The position numbers and the translations under genes were made by a program. The notes beneath the pieces are model-generated. The model saw only the letters and a list, made by a program, of their open reading frames with translations. It did no database searches and was not told the origin of the DNA. This document shows, piece after piece, positions 23,762 through 34,582 of a stretch of DNA of 64,000 nt. Origin of the DNA: Isoetes taiwanensis (lineage: Eukaryota > Streptophyta > Lycopodiopsida > Isoetales > Isoetaceae); the NCBI GenBank assembly GCA_021234155.1, contig JAJEKV010000013.1, positions 5,772,775 through 5,836,774 on the forward strand, in the 5' to 3' direction. The stretch's first letter is position 1, and every line of letters begins with the position of its first letter.

Positions 23762-24540
23762 ATGGCTGCCCTTGGCCGACCCTTCTTTGCTGGTACCTTG
23801 ATGGAGAGAAATGGGATCCACAGGTTCCCTTCGACCTGCTGCAGACCTTTGCTATGCCAACATAGATCTCCTTGCCAACATGCGGTGACATCCTGGACTC
23901 ACGCCCAGGATTCCTTTGACTTTACATGGAGGAAATGCTTCCTCCGTGTATTCCTCTGGGGGATCCTCCCCACTTGTATTTGGAGCCGGAGATAGTTCGG
24001 CAGATGCTAGGCGGGGACACACATGCTTATGATGTCCCAATGGGAAACTCCGATGGGGTAAACACCTACCGGTGGTCCGGCATCGTGGGCAGCAATATCC
24101 GGAAGCTACTTTTCGCTCTAGCCATCCTCATGGACCAATACGTTGAGGATGAAACCTTCTTGCGGAGAGAAGGGCAAGCTGCCGCGAATCCTCCGGAGGA
24201 GGGGATGACGAGCATATCGGAATGGGCGACTTTGCCCGTTGGAAAGAGCTAGCGGAGGAGTTACCACCGCCGTGACCAATCAATCTATAGGCTTGTCGGG
24301 GTTAGACGGCCTTCCGCTTATTTATCACCGGGGGCGGAATACCTTCTCTTGGATGATATTATCCGGGCGTATCACGTGGTGGCGGATTCGGCAAGCGCAA
24401 AGACCATGTACTCTCACGAGCTTGCGAGTATTGTATGGATGATTTCATCGACTTCACTTCTACCGAGCTTCCTCGGTGCACCCGGCTCCTTCAGTTCCGT
24501 CGAGAGACTCTAGAGTCGGGCGGAGACTCTACTACGTCTT
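23762..24540 (+). pseudogene. Unidentified open region 3 upstream of gag
   Basis: A plus-strand coding-like region. The clearest stretch is 23926-24252, with PLGDPPHLYLEPEIVRQMLG and then YRWSGIVGSNIRKLLFALAI. Protein-like sequence continues in a shifted frame to about 24470, containing YLLLDDIIRAYHVVADSASA. It looks like a single damaged gene of at least 230 codons. The hydrophobic and tryptophan pattern is of a folded globular protein. I cannot name the family, and it does not resemble retroviral gag, protease or polymerase. Confidence 0.35.
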
Positions 24541-24549
24541 CGTGACTTA

Positions 24550-24972
24550 TTGATGCGTGGGAACCCCGCCGCCTTTGCACCAGATGCCTTCACGGCTATG
24601 GGACCTCACGTCCCAAACATTAATATGGTGGAGGTTCCCTCCGACTCAGATGATGAGGGTGAAGATTTATACCATAACCCTGCGCACAAGAAGGAGGAGC
24701 AACAGGAGCTCAAGGAGGAAGAAGTCCCCATGGACCTGGATAAAGAAGTGGCGACATCATCAGACTTCGCGAGAAAGTCTTTGGGTAACCATCTTACCCG
24801 TTTCTTTTTGTCGGCCTTCAAATACGGACAAGTCCTCTTCATAGCCCGAGATCTAGCGCCCGGGTTTGAGCTTCATGGTGGGGCCTCCGTGCACTCTCTA
24901 CACTGGCCGGCCACAAGAAGCTTCCCTATCGTACGTTTACGTATGTACTCGTACGACGGGATCTTGCCCTGA
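24550..24972 (+). CDS. Unidentified open frame 4, acidic middle
   Basis: An open frame of 140 codons. Residues about 33-70 form an acidic, low-complexity stretch (SDSDDEGED, then KKEEQQELKEEEVPMDLDKE), followed by a more hydrophobic part (LTRFFLSAFKYGQVLFIARD). It follows region 3 after a short gap and may be its C-terminal half. After the stop at 24972, another frame (24866-25129) continues with coding-like composition, so a frameshift is likely. An AT-rich block with a (TA)n run follows near 25187-25235. Confidence 0.35.
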   Translation: MMRGNPAAFAPDAFTAMGPHVPNINMVEVPSDSDDEGEDLYHNPAHKKEEQQELKEEEVPMDLDKEVATSSDFARKSLGNHLTRFFLSAFKYGQVLFIARDLAPGFELHGGASVHSLHWPATRSFPIVRLRMYSYDGILP

Positions 24973-25404
24973 CGGCCTTGGGTCAGGACATTGCGCCTTG
25001 GATGGGCATGAAGCTCCTCACGGCAGCCCCATTGGCGTTGCCTATCCACCAGAGGTTGCATCATTGCGGGCTGCCCGCGGTAGACCACAGGGTTACTACT
25101 GGCGACACGGCCCCTCCACCACCTCCTAGGGCTAAGGATCAGGAGGCAGGGCCTAGTTCCTAGTATAATTTTGCTATGAAAAATGTATATATATATATAT
25201 GTTTTGCTAGTTTTTCTTATATATTCATATATATGTGTTCTGGGATTTTCGGTTGGCAATTGAATGGACCATATTGACAAATGGTGTACCTTATTTACTT
25301 ATTAAATACAAAGTTCTCTTGAGGAGTATTATTGAATTGTGTGTTTTTCTTTATGACATCCTCTTCAAAAGTATTAAAACTTTAGAAAATAATGGAATTA
25401 CAAA

Positions 25405-25883
25405 ATGTTCTCTATTTATTCCAACTATATTGCAGAGGAAACCATTTGGGAATATGAGGAAAGAATCACCGATATGGTTAGGAGGGACGATCCCGGGCCG
25501 CCAGACCAGGACTATGGCCAGAGATATGGTGAATATCCAGAGTGGAAGGCTATGAAACCGAACCACCGCCACCGGGGAACTCGACCACCGACAAAGGGGA
25601 GATAGTTAACATCCTCAGGGATCGAGCTTTCGAGGATCTGAAGATGACCCTGTGTCGTACCTGGGACTACTGGAATATGACCAGGCACGAAGCCTTCGAG
25701 GACGCCAACGACCATCTTTGGCAACTCTTTTATGCGATGCGAAGGCTCTTTAACCTTCTGATTATCAGCCCAACATGGGAGTACCAAGCAATCATTGTCC
25801 AAGCCTGGGCACGCTATAAACTCGTCCGAGCTGTACGGGAGAGTACCCGCTACGCGATCCTGTACCCCTTCGCCAACCCCTAG
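25405..25883 (+). pseudogene. Unidentified open region 5 upstream of gag
   Basis: Two overlapping open frames (25405-25605 and 25542-25883) that appear to be one broken gene. The second contains AFEDLKMTLCRTWDYWNMTR and FYAMRRLFNLLIISPTWEYQ, rich in aromatic residues and predicted helices. It ends at a TAG at 25881-25883. AT-rich DNA follows until gag begins near 26440. No domain recognised. Confidence 0.35.
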
Positions 25884-26439
25884 GCTTGGTCTCTTCCGTT
25901 ATGTTTTCGTTGTTGTGGTTACGCTGTGTGCAAATAGAACTTTAAAAGTTCCCATTGTATCATACCTACTTTTGTCTCAATCCATGTATCAATCAACCCG
26001 TTGTTGTACTCAACTTGAATGAAATACAAATATTGTTTTCTGTTTGTATATACTTTTGTCTCGATTAATTTAAAAAGGGATTGTACATTAATGTAAATCT
26101 GCTTATATTTTCATAAATGATTCCTATAGACGGTGTACGTAACGCCGCTTGGCAAACACCCTCCAACGCCAGTAGGCTCACCCCCGCGAGAATTGATGTT
26201 AATGAAAAGGCAACTTCGGCGAAGTTAGGGCTTATGTGTTGCATACCAATCCACCGCCACATACTTTCGGAGGGACGGACCGGAATTACCTCCGCATGAC
26301 CATTGAGTCCACACACAACAGCCATCTCCTCCCAGCTAGCCCCTCAGCCCTACACTGCATGAGAAGGACTCATGCTAAGCGTCATCGGTTCCTCTAAGGA
26401 TAGCGCGCTTCCTCACATTCAACCACTTCGGGTTCTTTG

Positions 26440-27300
26440 GGGTCCTCGCCATCGACGGTGGACCATTCAAGGCGTAAGGATAAGGAATACCGAAAAACCG
26501 GGATACTGACTATCACTAGTATATGGAAGAACCTAAGTTGGCTCGGTTCGATGGGAAATCCGTGAGGAGGCTTGAATGCGAATCTTGGTTGGACGAAATG
26601 AAGGAATTCTCGAAGTCCTATGGAATGACGGAGAAAGATACAGGAAGGTCGCCACCACGGACCCACCGAGCTGCCCGTATTTGGTGGAAGGGTTACGCCC
26701 GAGCTAAACACCGATAGGAGCGGATGCAAGTTCGTGAAGTTTGCTAAGGCTTTTAAATCGCATTACGTGCCTCCTCGGCGCACAAATGCCAACAATGATT
26801 CGACCTTCTACGAGGTTGGAACAGGAGGGGCATGTCCGTGCTGCAGGCCTACAATCACGAATTCATGCGTTTGAGGTTGTGCGTGCGGGAATGAATGAGA
26901 AAAAGAGCGATGAGGGCTACATTGAAGGGTTGGCCCCATCCATTAAATCGAATGGTCAAGGCCATCGACCCGTTAGTAGCAGAGGAAAAGCTAAGGCATT
27001 AAGCCTTGAGGAAGACACGCCAAGGAGCCGATATCCGCGACCGCTCCTTTACGTAGCCACGGCCGCCCACACCTTACAAAAACCTGCTTCGCCAAGTCCG
27101 GGCCCTCTCAAAGACAACTCTTATGGCCGCCAGAGAAGAAAGTCGCCTTTAGCACGGAGGGATAAGCGTAACAATGCTGGTAAGGAAGTTCGGGGGCCTC
27201 TTACGGTCCATTCCTAAAGAGGCGAGAGAACAGCTCCAGCACGGGGATAAGGCATGCTACCGGTGATGAGGCCTGGACACTTCATGCGAGAATTGTCCCA
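26440..27300 (+). pseudogene. Ty3 gag, broken
   Basis: From about 26523 the plus strand encodes a Ty3-type gag core: KLARFDGKS, then ESWLDEMKEFSKSYGMTEKD, AARIWWKGYA and, after a frameshift near 26710, a segment near 26755-26960 typical of the rest of the capsid. Near 27251-27295 the residues of a CCHC zinc knuckle are spread over two frames, with stops at the break. Gag forms the particle that packages the element RNA. This copy cannot make a full-length protein. Confidence 0.75.
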
Positions 27301-27479
27301 AACGTCACGCTGACGCTCAACCGCCATGGCCGACCCTGGATTGGGAAGATTTGGAGTCTAATCTTGTCATGAGGAGGAGGCTCCCGAGTACATTCATGGT
27401 CGTCTCATATTCTTGCCGCTATAGAAACAAAACAACGCCGAAAGTCAGCCTTCATTATTTCTACAATAGGCCAAGTAGA

Positions 27480-28050
27480 CAAGAAGCCCTTCATAATTTT
27501 GATGGACACGGGTAGTAATGCATAATTTTGCTTCTCTAGAATGGCCCGTGCAATTTGGAAACGTTGAGATCCCACCCTAAGCCGGTCACATTAGCTAGCG
27601 GTAAGATCGAGACACACTCATGGCCAGATAATTAACCTTAAAATGCGGTTGCCCGGTGCACGGTTGCCTTGGGTGCGAATTAATGGACATTGGCAAATAT
27701 GATCTTATTGTGGGAATGGAGTTTTTAGCGTCGCGGGCCCACATAGACCGTGGAGAAACGGAGGTCACCTTCAACGCCGCTAATGGAGCACGTGTGGCGA
27801 TAAAAGGTGATCCATTACACTCCGCCATGCAGTCAATGTCAATAAAGCAGACTAGGAAAAGCTATACGCAGGGAATGAACTCCTTTGCCTCATTAAACTC
27901 GCTTCCATTGAGTCGGACTCCAAACAAAGCAAGTAATCGACGCTTTTACCATTGGACATTGCTACCCTTCTTCTTCGAGAATTTAGCGATCTTTTTCCGG
28001 ATGAGATCCACAAGCTTCCTCCTTTTCGGAGGGTGGAATGTGAGATAACT
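27480..28050 (+). pseudogene. Ty3 protease region, broken
   Basis: The aspartic protease active site D-T-G-S is seen at 27505-27516, and a TAA stop follows three codons later. The second half of the fold appears at 27656-27850 as YDLIVGMEFLASRAHIDRGE, where the I-V-G-M-E-F-L patch is the usual landmark. The enzyme would cut the Gag-Pol precursor. The stop and the frame changes make this copy inactive. Confidence 0.8.
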
Positions 28051-28169
28051 CTTGAACCAGTACTAAGCCTACCAAAGAAAGCCCGTCTTATCAATGAGTC
28101 CTCCGGAGTTAAGCGAGCTTAAGAAACAGACTACAAGAGTTACTGAATTTGGGGTTTATTCGCCCAAGA

Positions 28170-28720
28170 TGTTTCACCATTTGGCGCTCCTATTCTTTTT
28201 GTCAAGAAGAAAGATGGCTCCTTAAGGATGTGTATTGATTATAGGCAACTCAATAAGCATACCATCAAGAATCGCTATGCTTTGCCTAGGGCGATGATCT
28301 TATGGACCGCTTACAAGGAGCAAAATATTTCTCAAAGATTGATTTGCGCTCCGTTACCATCGGATAAGGATTAAGGAAGAGGACATCCATAAGTCCGCTT
28401 TTAGTTACCCAGGTATGGGTATTATGAATTCACATCATGCCTTTTGGATTGACCAACGCCCTACAACGTTTATCGCGGTTAATGAATGACATCTTCCGCC
28501 AATACTTGGATGACTTTGTTGTCATTTTCTTTGATGACATTCTCATCTATAGTAAGACCTTGCAGCAACATGAACAACATCTTGATTAGCTTTGCAAAAG
28601 CTAAAGGCGCCATCGACTCTTTGCCAAGTTCTCTAAATGCAAGTTCGCCACTCAGGGTAGACTATTTGGGGCATATTATCTCGTGCAGAAGGAATTGCTA
28701 CAGACCCAAATAAGATAGAA
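28170..28720 (+). pseudogene. Ty3 reverse transcriptase, broken
   Basis: Protein-like pieces in changing frames match the polymerase motifs in order: the [20 protein letters not shown] stretch near 28196-28255, and the F-F-D-D catalytic patch followed by I-L-I-Y-S at 28527-28555. This enzyme copies the element RNA into DNA. Several frameshifts between the motifs (about 28290-28480) rule out an active product. Confidence 0.85.
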
Positions 28721-28979
28721 GCAAGAAGGATTGGCCCATTCCAGCTAATGTTTGAGGTCCGGAGTTTCTTGGGACTCGCGAGGATATTATCGGAAATTTG
28801 TTAAGGATTTTGCAACAATTGCCGCACCTCTTACTAATCTCACAAGGCATGAGAAAGTAAAGGATTAGATGGAACATTGGAAAACAAAAGTCCAAGTCGG
28901 CTTTCGAAGCTCAAGGATGCCTTAACATCCGCACAGTCCTTACCTTGCCCGATCCTCGAAAAGGATAAATCAAGCCACC

Positions 28980-29330
28980 CCACGCTAGTAAGATAGCTCT
29001 TGGTGGAGTTCTAATGCAGGGGGGAGAGTTGTTGCTTTACGATTCAAAGAAGATGAACGATGCAGAAGCGATATCCTACCCATGACCAGGAATTGGCGGT
29101 TGTTCGTGCTCTCCGTGTTTGGAGACACTACCTTCTTGGTAGAAGATTTCAGGCGGATCACGGATCATCGAGTCTCCCGCTATTTATCCACCCAAATTAA
29201 ATCCTGAATCTACGCCGGTATGAGATGGATGGAATTCCTCGAGGAATATGACTTCGAGATTGTATATAAACCGGGGAAGCACAATGTGGTTCGCGGATGT
29301 TTTGTCACGCCATCCCTTCATAACCCGCAC
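28980..29330 (+). pseudogene. Ty3 RNase H, broken
   Basis: Near 28983 the residues ASKIALGGVLMQ correspond to the start of the Ty3 RNase H domain. Near 29080-29145, shifted, there is an ELAVVRALRVWRHYLLG patch, and near 29222-29290 RWMEFLEEYDFEIVYKPGKH, the usual end of the domain. It would remove RNA from the RNA-DNA hybrid. At least two frameshifts. Confidence 0.8.
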
Positions 29331-29636
29331 CCATTGTAATGCCATTTCCACACTCACCAACAGTTTGGGAAGCAAATAGAACAAACCTTGGCCCGATCCC
29401 GAATTTAATATTTGGGAAAGTTTGGGTAAGGAAACCAGACTGGAGAGAGAAGAGCGTGAAGCATTCCGCTCATATAAGAAGGAGGGCAATTTATTATATT
29501 ACAAAGATAAGTTGTGTGTTCCAAATGACTTGGTGCGAAAAGCTGATTCTCCATGATACACACAACAGCCTATAGCAGACATGCGGTTTTATGAAAACTT
29601 ACTTTTAAGATCCGCTCCAGCTATTTTTGGCCTTCC

Positions 29637-30470
29637 ATGAAGAAGGATATTGCTAGGTACATCAAACAGTGTCAGGTTTGTCAGCAAACCAAGGCTGAGC
29701 AATTACGAGTTCCCGGGGAGTTGCAACCTTTGGATGTCCCCAACGCCAAGTGGGAAGTCATAACCATGGATTTCATTGTGGGGCTTCCACGTACTCTCCG
29801 CGGATATGATGCCTTAATGGTCGTGGTCGACAAATTATCAAAGATGGCTCACTTCCTGCCATGTCGCACCACGGACACCGCCTTCGACACCGCCTTGCTC
29901 TTTGCAAAGGAAATTTTCAGGTTGCACGGGATGCCGAGAGTAATTGTATCGGATAGGGATCCTAAGTTTGTCAGTGCATTCTGGAAGGATTTCTTCACCA
30001 CCATCCAAACCAAGCTTGCCATGAGTACAGCCTACCATCCTCAGACAGATGGTCAAACAGAACGTGTCAATCGTATTATCGAAGATATGCTAAGAAGCTA
30101 TGTATGGAGTAAACAGTCACAATGGGCGGATTATATTTACTTGGTAGAATTCGCCTATAACAGTACAAAGCAGGAGTCTTCTAAAATGTCTCCCTTCATG
30201 ATAAATTATGGCTATCAATGTCTTACTCCAGACACGTGGCATAACCCTGTTTCTAAAGTGGAGGTCTCTCAACAACTCCTTCTAGAAATGCAGGCCTTGG
30301 TGGAAGAAGTTCGGGATTACTTATTGGCCGCACGCAGTCGTCAGAAGAGTCTAGCGGATAAGCACCGAACCCCACGAATCTTCCAGGTGGGCGAATCAGT
30401 TTGGCTTAAGATCAAAGTAAAACAAGCCAAGCTTAAAATTGGTAATCTGAAGAAGTTGGCACCCGGATAG
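29637..30470 (+). CDS. Ty3 integrase core, open for 277 codons
   Basis: This is the longest intact reading frame of the chromovirus. A C-x2-C (CQVC, residues 12-15) is the second half of the N-terminal HHCC zinc site. Its histidines would lie upstream, where the frame is broken. The catalytic D,D-35-E residues are all visible: D45 (in ITMDFIVGLP), D106 (in IVSDRDPKF) and E142 (in HPQTDGQTERVN), with the expected 35-residue gap. The C-terminal part reads into the GPY/F-type region (residues about 250-277) and ends at a TAG in the middle of it. The enzyme would insert element DNA. It normally comes as part of Gag-Pol, so the first Met is not a true start. Confidence 0.9.
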   Translation: MKKDIARYIKQCQVCQQTKAEQLRVPGELQPLDVPNAKWEVITMDFIVGLPRTLRGYDALMVVVDKLSKMAHFLPCRTTDTAFDTALLFAKEIFRLHGMPRVIVSDRDPKFVSAFWKDFFTTIQTKLAMSTAYHPQTDGQTERVNRIIEDMLRSYVWSKQSQWADYIYLVEFAYNSTKQESSKMSPFMINYGYQCLTPDTWHNPVSKVEVSQQLLLEMQALVEEVRDYLLAARSRQKSLADKHRTPRIFQVGESVWLKIKVKQAKLKIGNLKKLAPG

Positions 30471-30637
30471 GGCTGGGCCGTTCGATTATTGAACGTGTGG
30501 GAGAACAGCATATCGCTTGGACTTGCCACCCCGCTTGAAAATCCACAAGGTCTTTCACGTGGAGTCTTCAAAGCAACACACCCCGATCCGTAGGAGGTTT
30601 TGGATACCCTACCCTCCTAGAAATGACGTAAGAGCAA

Positions 30638-30991
30638 ATGGAAATAGTGCTCAAGCTCTTCTTGACCGAGCTTACAAACGTAATTTTAAGGACTCAAATG
30701 TTGCAATACTTGGTCAAGTGGAAGCACTTACCAGTTGAAGATGCTATCTGGGTGATGAAGATAGACCTTGAGAAGCACTATCCGGACTTCATGCGGGAAT
30801 CTCAAGGCCGCACCATCAACGATGTTATCAACCCCACTCCCGGCGGTAAGCTTGAAGGCTTGATTGACCGAGAATCATGTTTTAGAGGGGTAGACGCATC
30901 GTATATGATAATAATAACCGATGATGAGATCACCTTCATGTTCTCTAGGACGTGGTGTATTGTTGATGTTGACATGACCGCGAATTGCTAG
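30638..30991 (+). pseudogene. Chromodomain-like C-terminal part of integrase
   Basis: Residues about 22-50 of this open frame (QYLVKWKHLPVEDAIW, then L-E-K-H-Y-P-D-F) match the chromodomain that follows the integrase in chromoviruses, where it steers integration to certain chromatin. It lies in a different frame from the integrase core. The segment between (30470-30640) holds a shifted R-L-K-I-H-K-V-F-H-V patch typical of the linker. Residues beyond 55 are an unidentified tail. Confidence 0.75.
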
Positions 30992-31491
30992 GAAGGCATC
31001 TAGTAAATAGACTGCGTTCATTCCGGCTATACGGGGAACTCCACCATTCCTTATGCCACAATGAATTGCAAGCCGTACACATGATAGATTCCCTTCTAGA
31101 TATTTTTTCTTTTATTTGTAGGGGGTGGACCCTTCAACCACAACTTAATCATATTATTGACCTACGGGTATATGGTTGTGTGCAGGCCAGTGAACAAGTC
31201 GTCACCTGCCTTGTATAGAGGGTTGCTGATGACCCAACTTTTCCCGTATTGGTTTTATCTACATGTGTGATTTTTGCTGTCAGAATGTTTTAAATGGGAC
31301 TTCGGTCCTAAACTCCCTTGATCATAAGTTTGTATCGGGCACCCTGGTGCTTGTACTTTGATATTTTAACTTCAATGTATTACTGTCCGAATTACTATAA
31401 TCTCAACGTATTAATGTTATATTCTAATTCAGTGCTTTACGTATATGTATTCAATTAGCTAACCCCAATGCTGAGGACAGCATTATTTTTT

Positions 31492-31504
31492 AAGGAGGGG
31501 AGAA
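31492..31504 (+). other. Polypurine tract
   Basis: AAGGAGGGGAGAA lies directly before the TGTGACG start of the 3' LTR, the usual place and composition of the plus-strand primer. Confidence 0.9.
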
Positions 31505-33101
31505 TGTGACGTTCCATGTATTTATACGGTCTACTATACGGGACACGTACAAATACAAGCACGTCACTCCATAAAGGTACGCTACCATGGGGGTATGGGA
31601 ACTTAATTGCAACCTAGGGGGTTACCTTAAACAGGATTAAATTAGCTATGCTAATTTAACACATTAATAATAATAACCTATAACTTAGGAAATTAGGCTA
31701 ATTACCATTTGGGAGGCCACACCCCCAATCGATTGGGTAGCATGGGGATTGCCAAGTTTGGATGCCAACTTGACCCCTATCCCCGGGATTGACTCACGAA
31801 GATCGACCAAGGAAGGCCGAGGGGTGGGCCATCATACACTTGCGTAAGCTCACCATAGCGATCGTCCCTGGAAGTAACAAATTGAATTCTCAACTCCCGG
31901 AAGATGGAGGCCCCATGGAACGAGTCCAGCCGTAATCTCGTAGGTGGCTATGTGAATTCTAGTTAACACTTGGTTGTGTCCGCCTCTCTCTGTTCTCTTT
32001 GTGAATCAATCATAGAAACTAACCCTTGATTGTACAAACAAGTTCTCTTTATATTCAATTCGGTTCTTACTCAAGGGATGGATTGTTAGTTCTTTGTTTA
32101 ATCGACCAAAACGGGGGGCTTACGGGGGTAGAGGCCTCCGAACAACCGTATTGTAGTATGCTCCTAGATAGCCGCATGCATAGTCCATTAATTGCGGCTC
32201 AGGTGCACAAGAACCCACCGGGTCCTAGATGCTATGGTCCGGCTTAGCACCGCACAAGGAACACAAGGTGACATGAGGGGTGGGGTCTTGCATGAGCATA
32301 CACGGCTCCCCCGAGACTCCTACATGGGCTAGGCCTGATAGCCGGTCACGTGGGGCGGGTATGGGTCCGACACTCCCCCGGGTGTAGAGGTGTGATCCGT
32401 ATGGAGCATCCCCGCACTTTGAGTAGATTTAGGGTGAGTAAGTCGGGCACGGATGCGGGGTCGCTGATGCGGCACGTATTCTCTAGCTCACCCATGGAAC
32501 CACCTGTGATTCTAGAAGGGGACGCCCCCCGACTCCTCATCGGACCCGGGCCATGAACACAGGTAGGCTCGAGGGTGATGCCCCGAGTTTTGCGTCTCCG
32601 GAAGGCTATAGCAAAGCCATAGCATGAATTGACCCATCTGCAAAGTGTGCACAGGAGGGGCGGATGGAGTGGACAACCCTAGCCAATGTTCTATGCCAGC
32701 CAACGCCATGCCAAGACTCGGTCTGGCGATCTCTTGAGGCCCAGTATGGCGGTCGATCCTCACGGGAGTCTGAGCCGGGGTAGAACCTGGGGTTTGGGTG
32801 TTTTCTTAGGATTAGATGCATATCCTATGCCGTTGGTATTTTGGATGGATGCGCCACCCTTCGTGGTGGTTATTTATGTATATTCGTGCTGTGTGCTAAC
32901 CCTTGTATTCATGCTTCCGCGACGTAGGAGTCCCATTGAAGGCGTGGGCCGAATGACCCCTTCGTGTCCTTCTTCGGGCCTCATTTCATAGATGGGCCGA
33001 AATAGACGGAGGGCCCTGCTCATGGTGAGATGATCGCCATGGGAGGGGAAAGTCCCCGTATGTATACGTCCGAGGGTCGTATATATTCTGGGAGCGTCAC
33101 A
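31505..33101 (+). repeat. 3' LTR of chromovirus
   Basis: Aligns end to end with 19279-20881, ends in GAGCGTCACA, and is followed by CAAAG. Compared with the 5' LTR it carries many small gaps and scattered substitutions, so the insertion is not very recent. The gaps are unusually common relative to substitutions. Confidence 0.93.
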
Positions 33102-33503
33102 CAAAGCAACCGGCAAAGGTTGATCATGAAGAGATGAAGAAATAACAATGGGAGCTTGAACTTGGGAAAAATGTTGAACACGAGTACCTCGACGAAAGCT
33201 AGCAAAAGCCTCCTTATCAGAAGCTTAAGATCCATTAAGAACCATTCAGAAGCTTAAGATCCAGTTTTTTATACCAAGGCCCGCTCTTCACAACTATACG
33301 ATTTGGTAAAGGCGAGTCCACTGGCATAGAAACACAAATTCTTGGACCATTCATGATGGAGTGTGAGATATGAACCCCAAGTCCCATGCAATTGCAACTA
33401 GAAATTGATGAGCCATTAGATCAGGAGGAAGATTAGCTAACGAGAACCAGCAAGGCATCTTTAATACACGAACCATATCTGGTGTAAAGCCAAGAGAATA
33501 ATA

Positions 33504-33824
33504 CTAGTACATTATATATTCTCCACCAAGTGGATCAATGCCTCTTGATACCAAAGAGTCCTCTACATCACTACTTTCAAATATAATAAGAACAAAGTTT
33601 TTTGCCAGCAACTTGATGGACTGAAAAGGAGGAAATTGAAGGCGTCTCAAAAGCCGAGATAACCAAATATGGAACCGCGAAAAATCTAAATAGCCACCAG
33701 TAAAATACCCAAGAACTGCACAGGAAGATAAGTTCTCAGCACACTTAATATGAGCTTGATGGTCCACCTCAACCACAAGAATATCAGATGCTTGAACCAT
33801 ACTCAAACTGGTAAAATATGTCAT
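33504..33824 (-). pseudogene. LINE ORF1 fragment, DUF4283-like
   Basis: An open frame of 106 codons on the minus strand with the DUF4283-like pattern CAVLGYFTGGYLDFSRFHIW, followed by F-V-L-I-I-F and a G-x-x-x-L-G-G-E-Y segment. The family is found in ORF1 proteins of plant LINEs, where it precedes a CCHC zinc knuckle and is thought to bind RNA. The continuation lies at about 33240-33480 in another frame. It includes the W-Y-K-K-L-D-L-K patch that usually leads into the knuckle, but I could not find an intact knuckle. Confidence 0.6.
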
Positions 33825-34565
33825 TTGGAGGCAATTGTTGTTGAAGTTGAATCTGTTGGGCTTTCAATGTGTCCAAAATTATCGACAACTCCTCCTTACT
33901 CCCTTCAGACAATACCTGTAAAGCAGCTGCTATCATTGCCTTTCTAGATACATTAGATATATCCTTACAAAGCCAATCACTAAATCTTTGATATGAAACT
34001 TTTGCAACCGAATCAAATGACTTCCAAGCACTATCATTTGCCTGAGGCTGAGGAACTACATTAGGACTAGAATTGTACCTGTCTGATGGAAATTCTCGTT
34101 AACTTCCGCCCCCTTATTCGCAGCGTCTTGCAATGGAGGAAAATCCCTTTCTTCAAGAACCACCGGGTAGCCACCACCACCGCGGCAAAGAGCTTCCAAC
34201 CTAATTATTTACCTCTTTTTTGCAGAATTGGGGATCACATATCACAAAACTGGTGGTAGACTCACGCCGTTTTGCCGCCGCCTTGGATGCTGGAGCAATA
34301 TCTGTCATCCCCATCCCTACTATAATTGGCCGAAATCAAACAGACCCAAATCCGGCCCCTAACCTGATAGCAAACCCTAACAAAGTTGATGTTGACGGAG
34401 AGTCCTCGGGACAAGCTTTCCAAAGAACTAAAGATCATCAAAAAAGGAGTCCAGATGCTCAAGTTACAAGGAAAATCGCCGCAGCCCCCTAAGCGCCATC
34501 GTCGAGGAAGCGACCATCCTCATCTTCCCGAGGCTTATCTCGCCCTTGGAACTAGTGTTTTGCCC

Positions 34566-34582
34566 GCATGTCATCACAATAT
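34566..34582. repeat. LINE target-site duplication, right copy
   Basis: Exact copy of GCATGTCATCACAATAT at 18784-18800. It marks the 5' end of the minus-strand LINE. Confidence 0.92.

Larger units (their letters stand above)
19279..33101 (+). mobile_element. Ty3/Gypsy chromovirus, about 13.8 kb, full length but broken
   Basis: Two LTRs of about 1.6 kb start TGTGACG and end in CACA, flanked by CAAAG. They enclose a primer-binding site, gag, protease, reverse transcriptase, RNase H, integrase with a following chromodomain-like segment, and a polypurine tract, in the order expected for Ty3 elements. The chromodomain after the integrase assigns it to the chromoviruses. Coding is interrupted by many one- or two-base indels and stops, with the integrase core the only long intact part. 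The copy is therefore non-autonomous. About 5.5 kb of unidentified sequence with several open stretches lies between the primer site and gag, which is long for this group. Confidence 0.92.
18801..34565 (-). mobile_element. Shortened LINE (ORF1-type), split by a chromovirus
   Basis: Bounded by a perfect 17-bp target-site duplication and ending at the low-coordinate side with a poly(A) tail, this minus-strand element is a LINE. Without the Ty3 insertion it is only about 1.9 kb. The part right of the insertion (33107-34565) encodes a DUF4283-like ORF1 in broken frames. Visible are the GYFTGGYLDFSRFHIWLSRL stretch and, near 33260-33350, RICVSMPVDSPLPNRIVV, typical of plant LINE ORF1. The part left of it (18813-19278) carries a linker-like tail and a 3' UTR. 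No endonuclease or reverse transcriptase is present, so this copy lacks ORF2 and must have been mobilised in trans or formed by an internal deletion before insertion. Confidence 0.8.
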
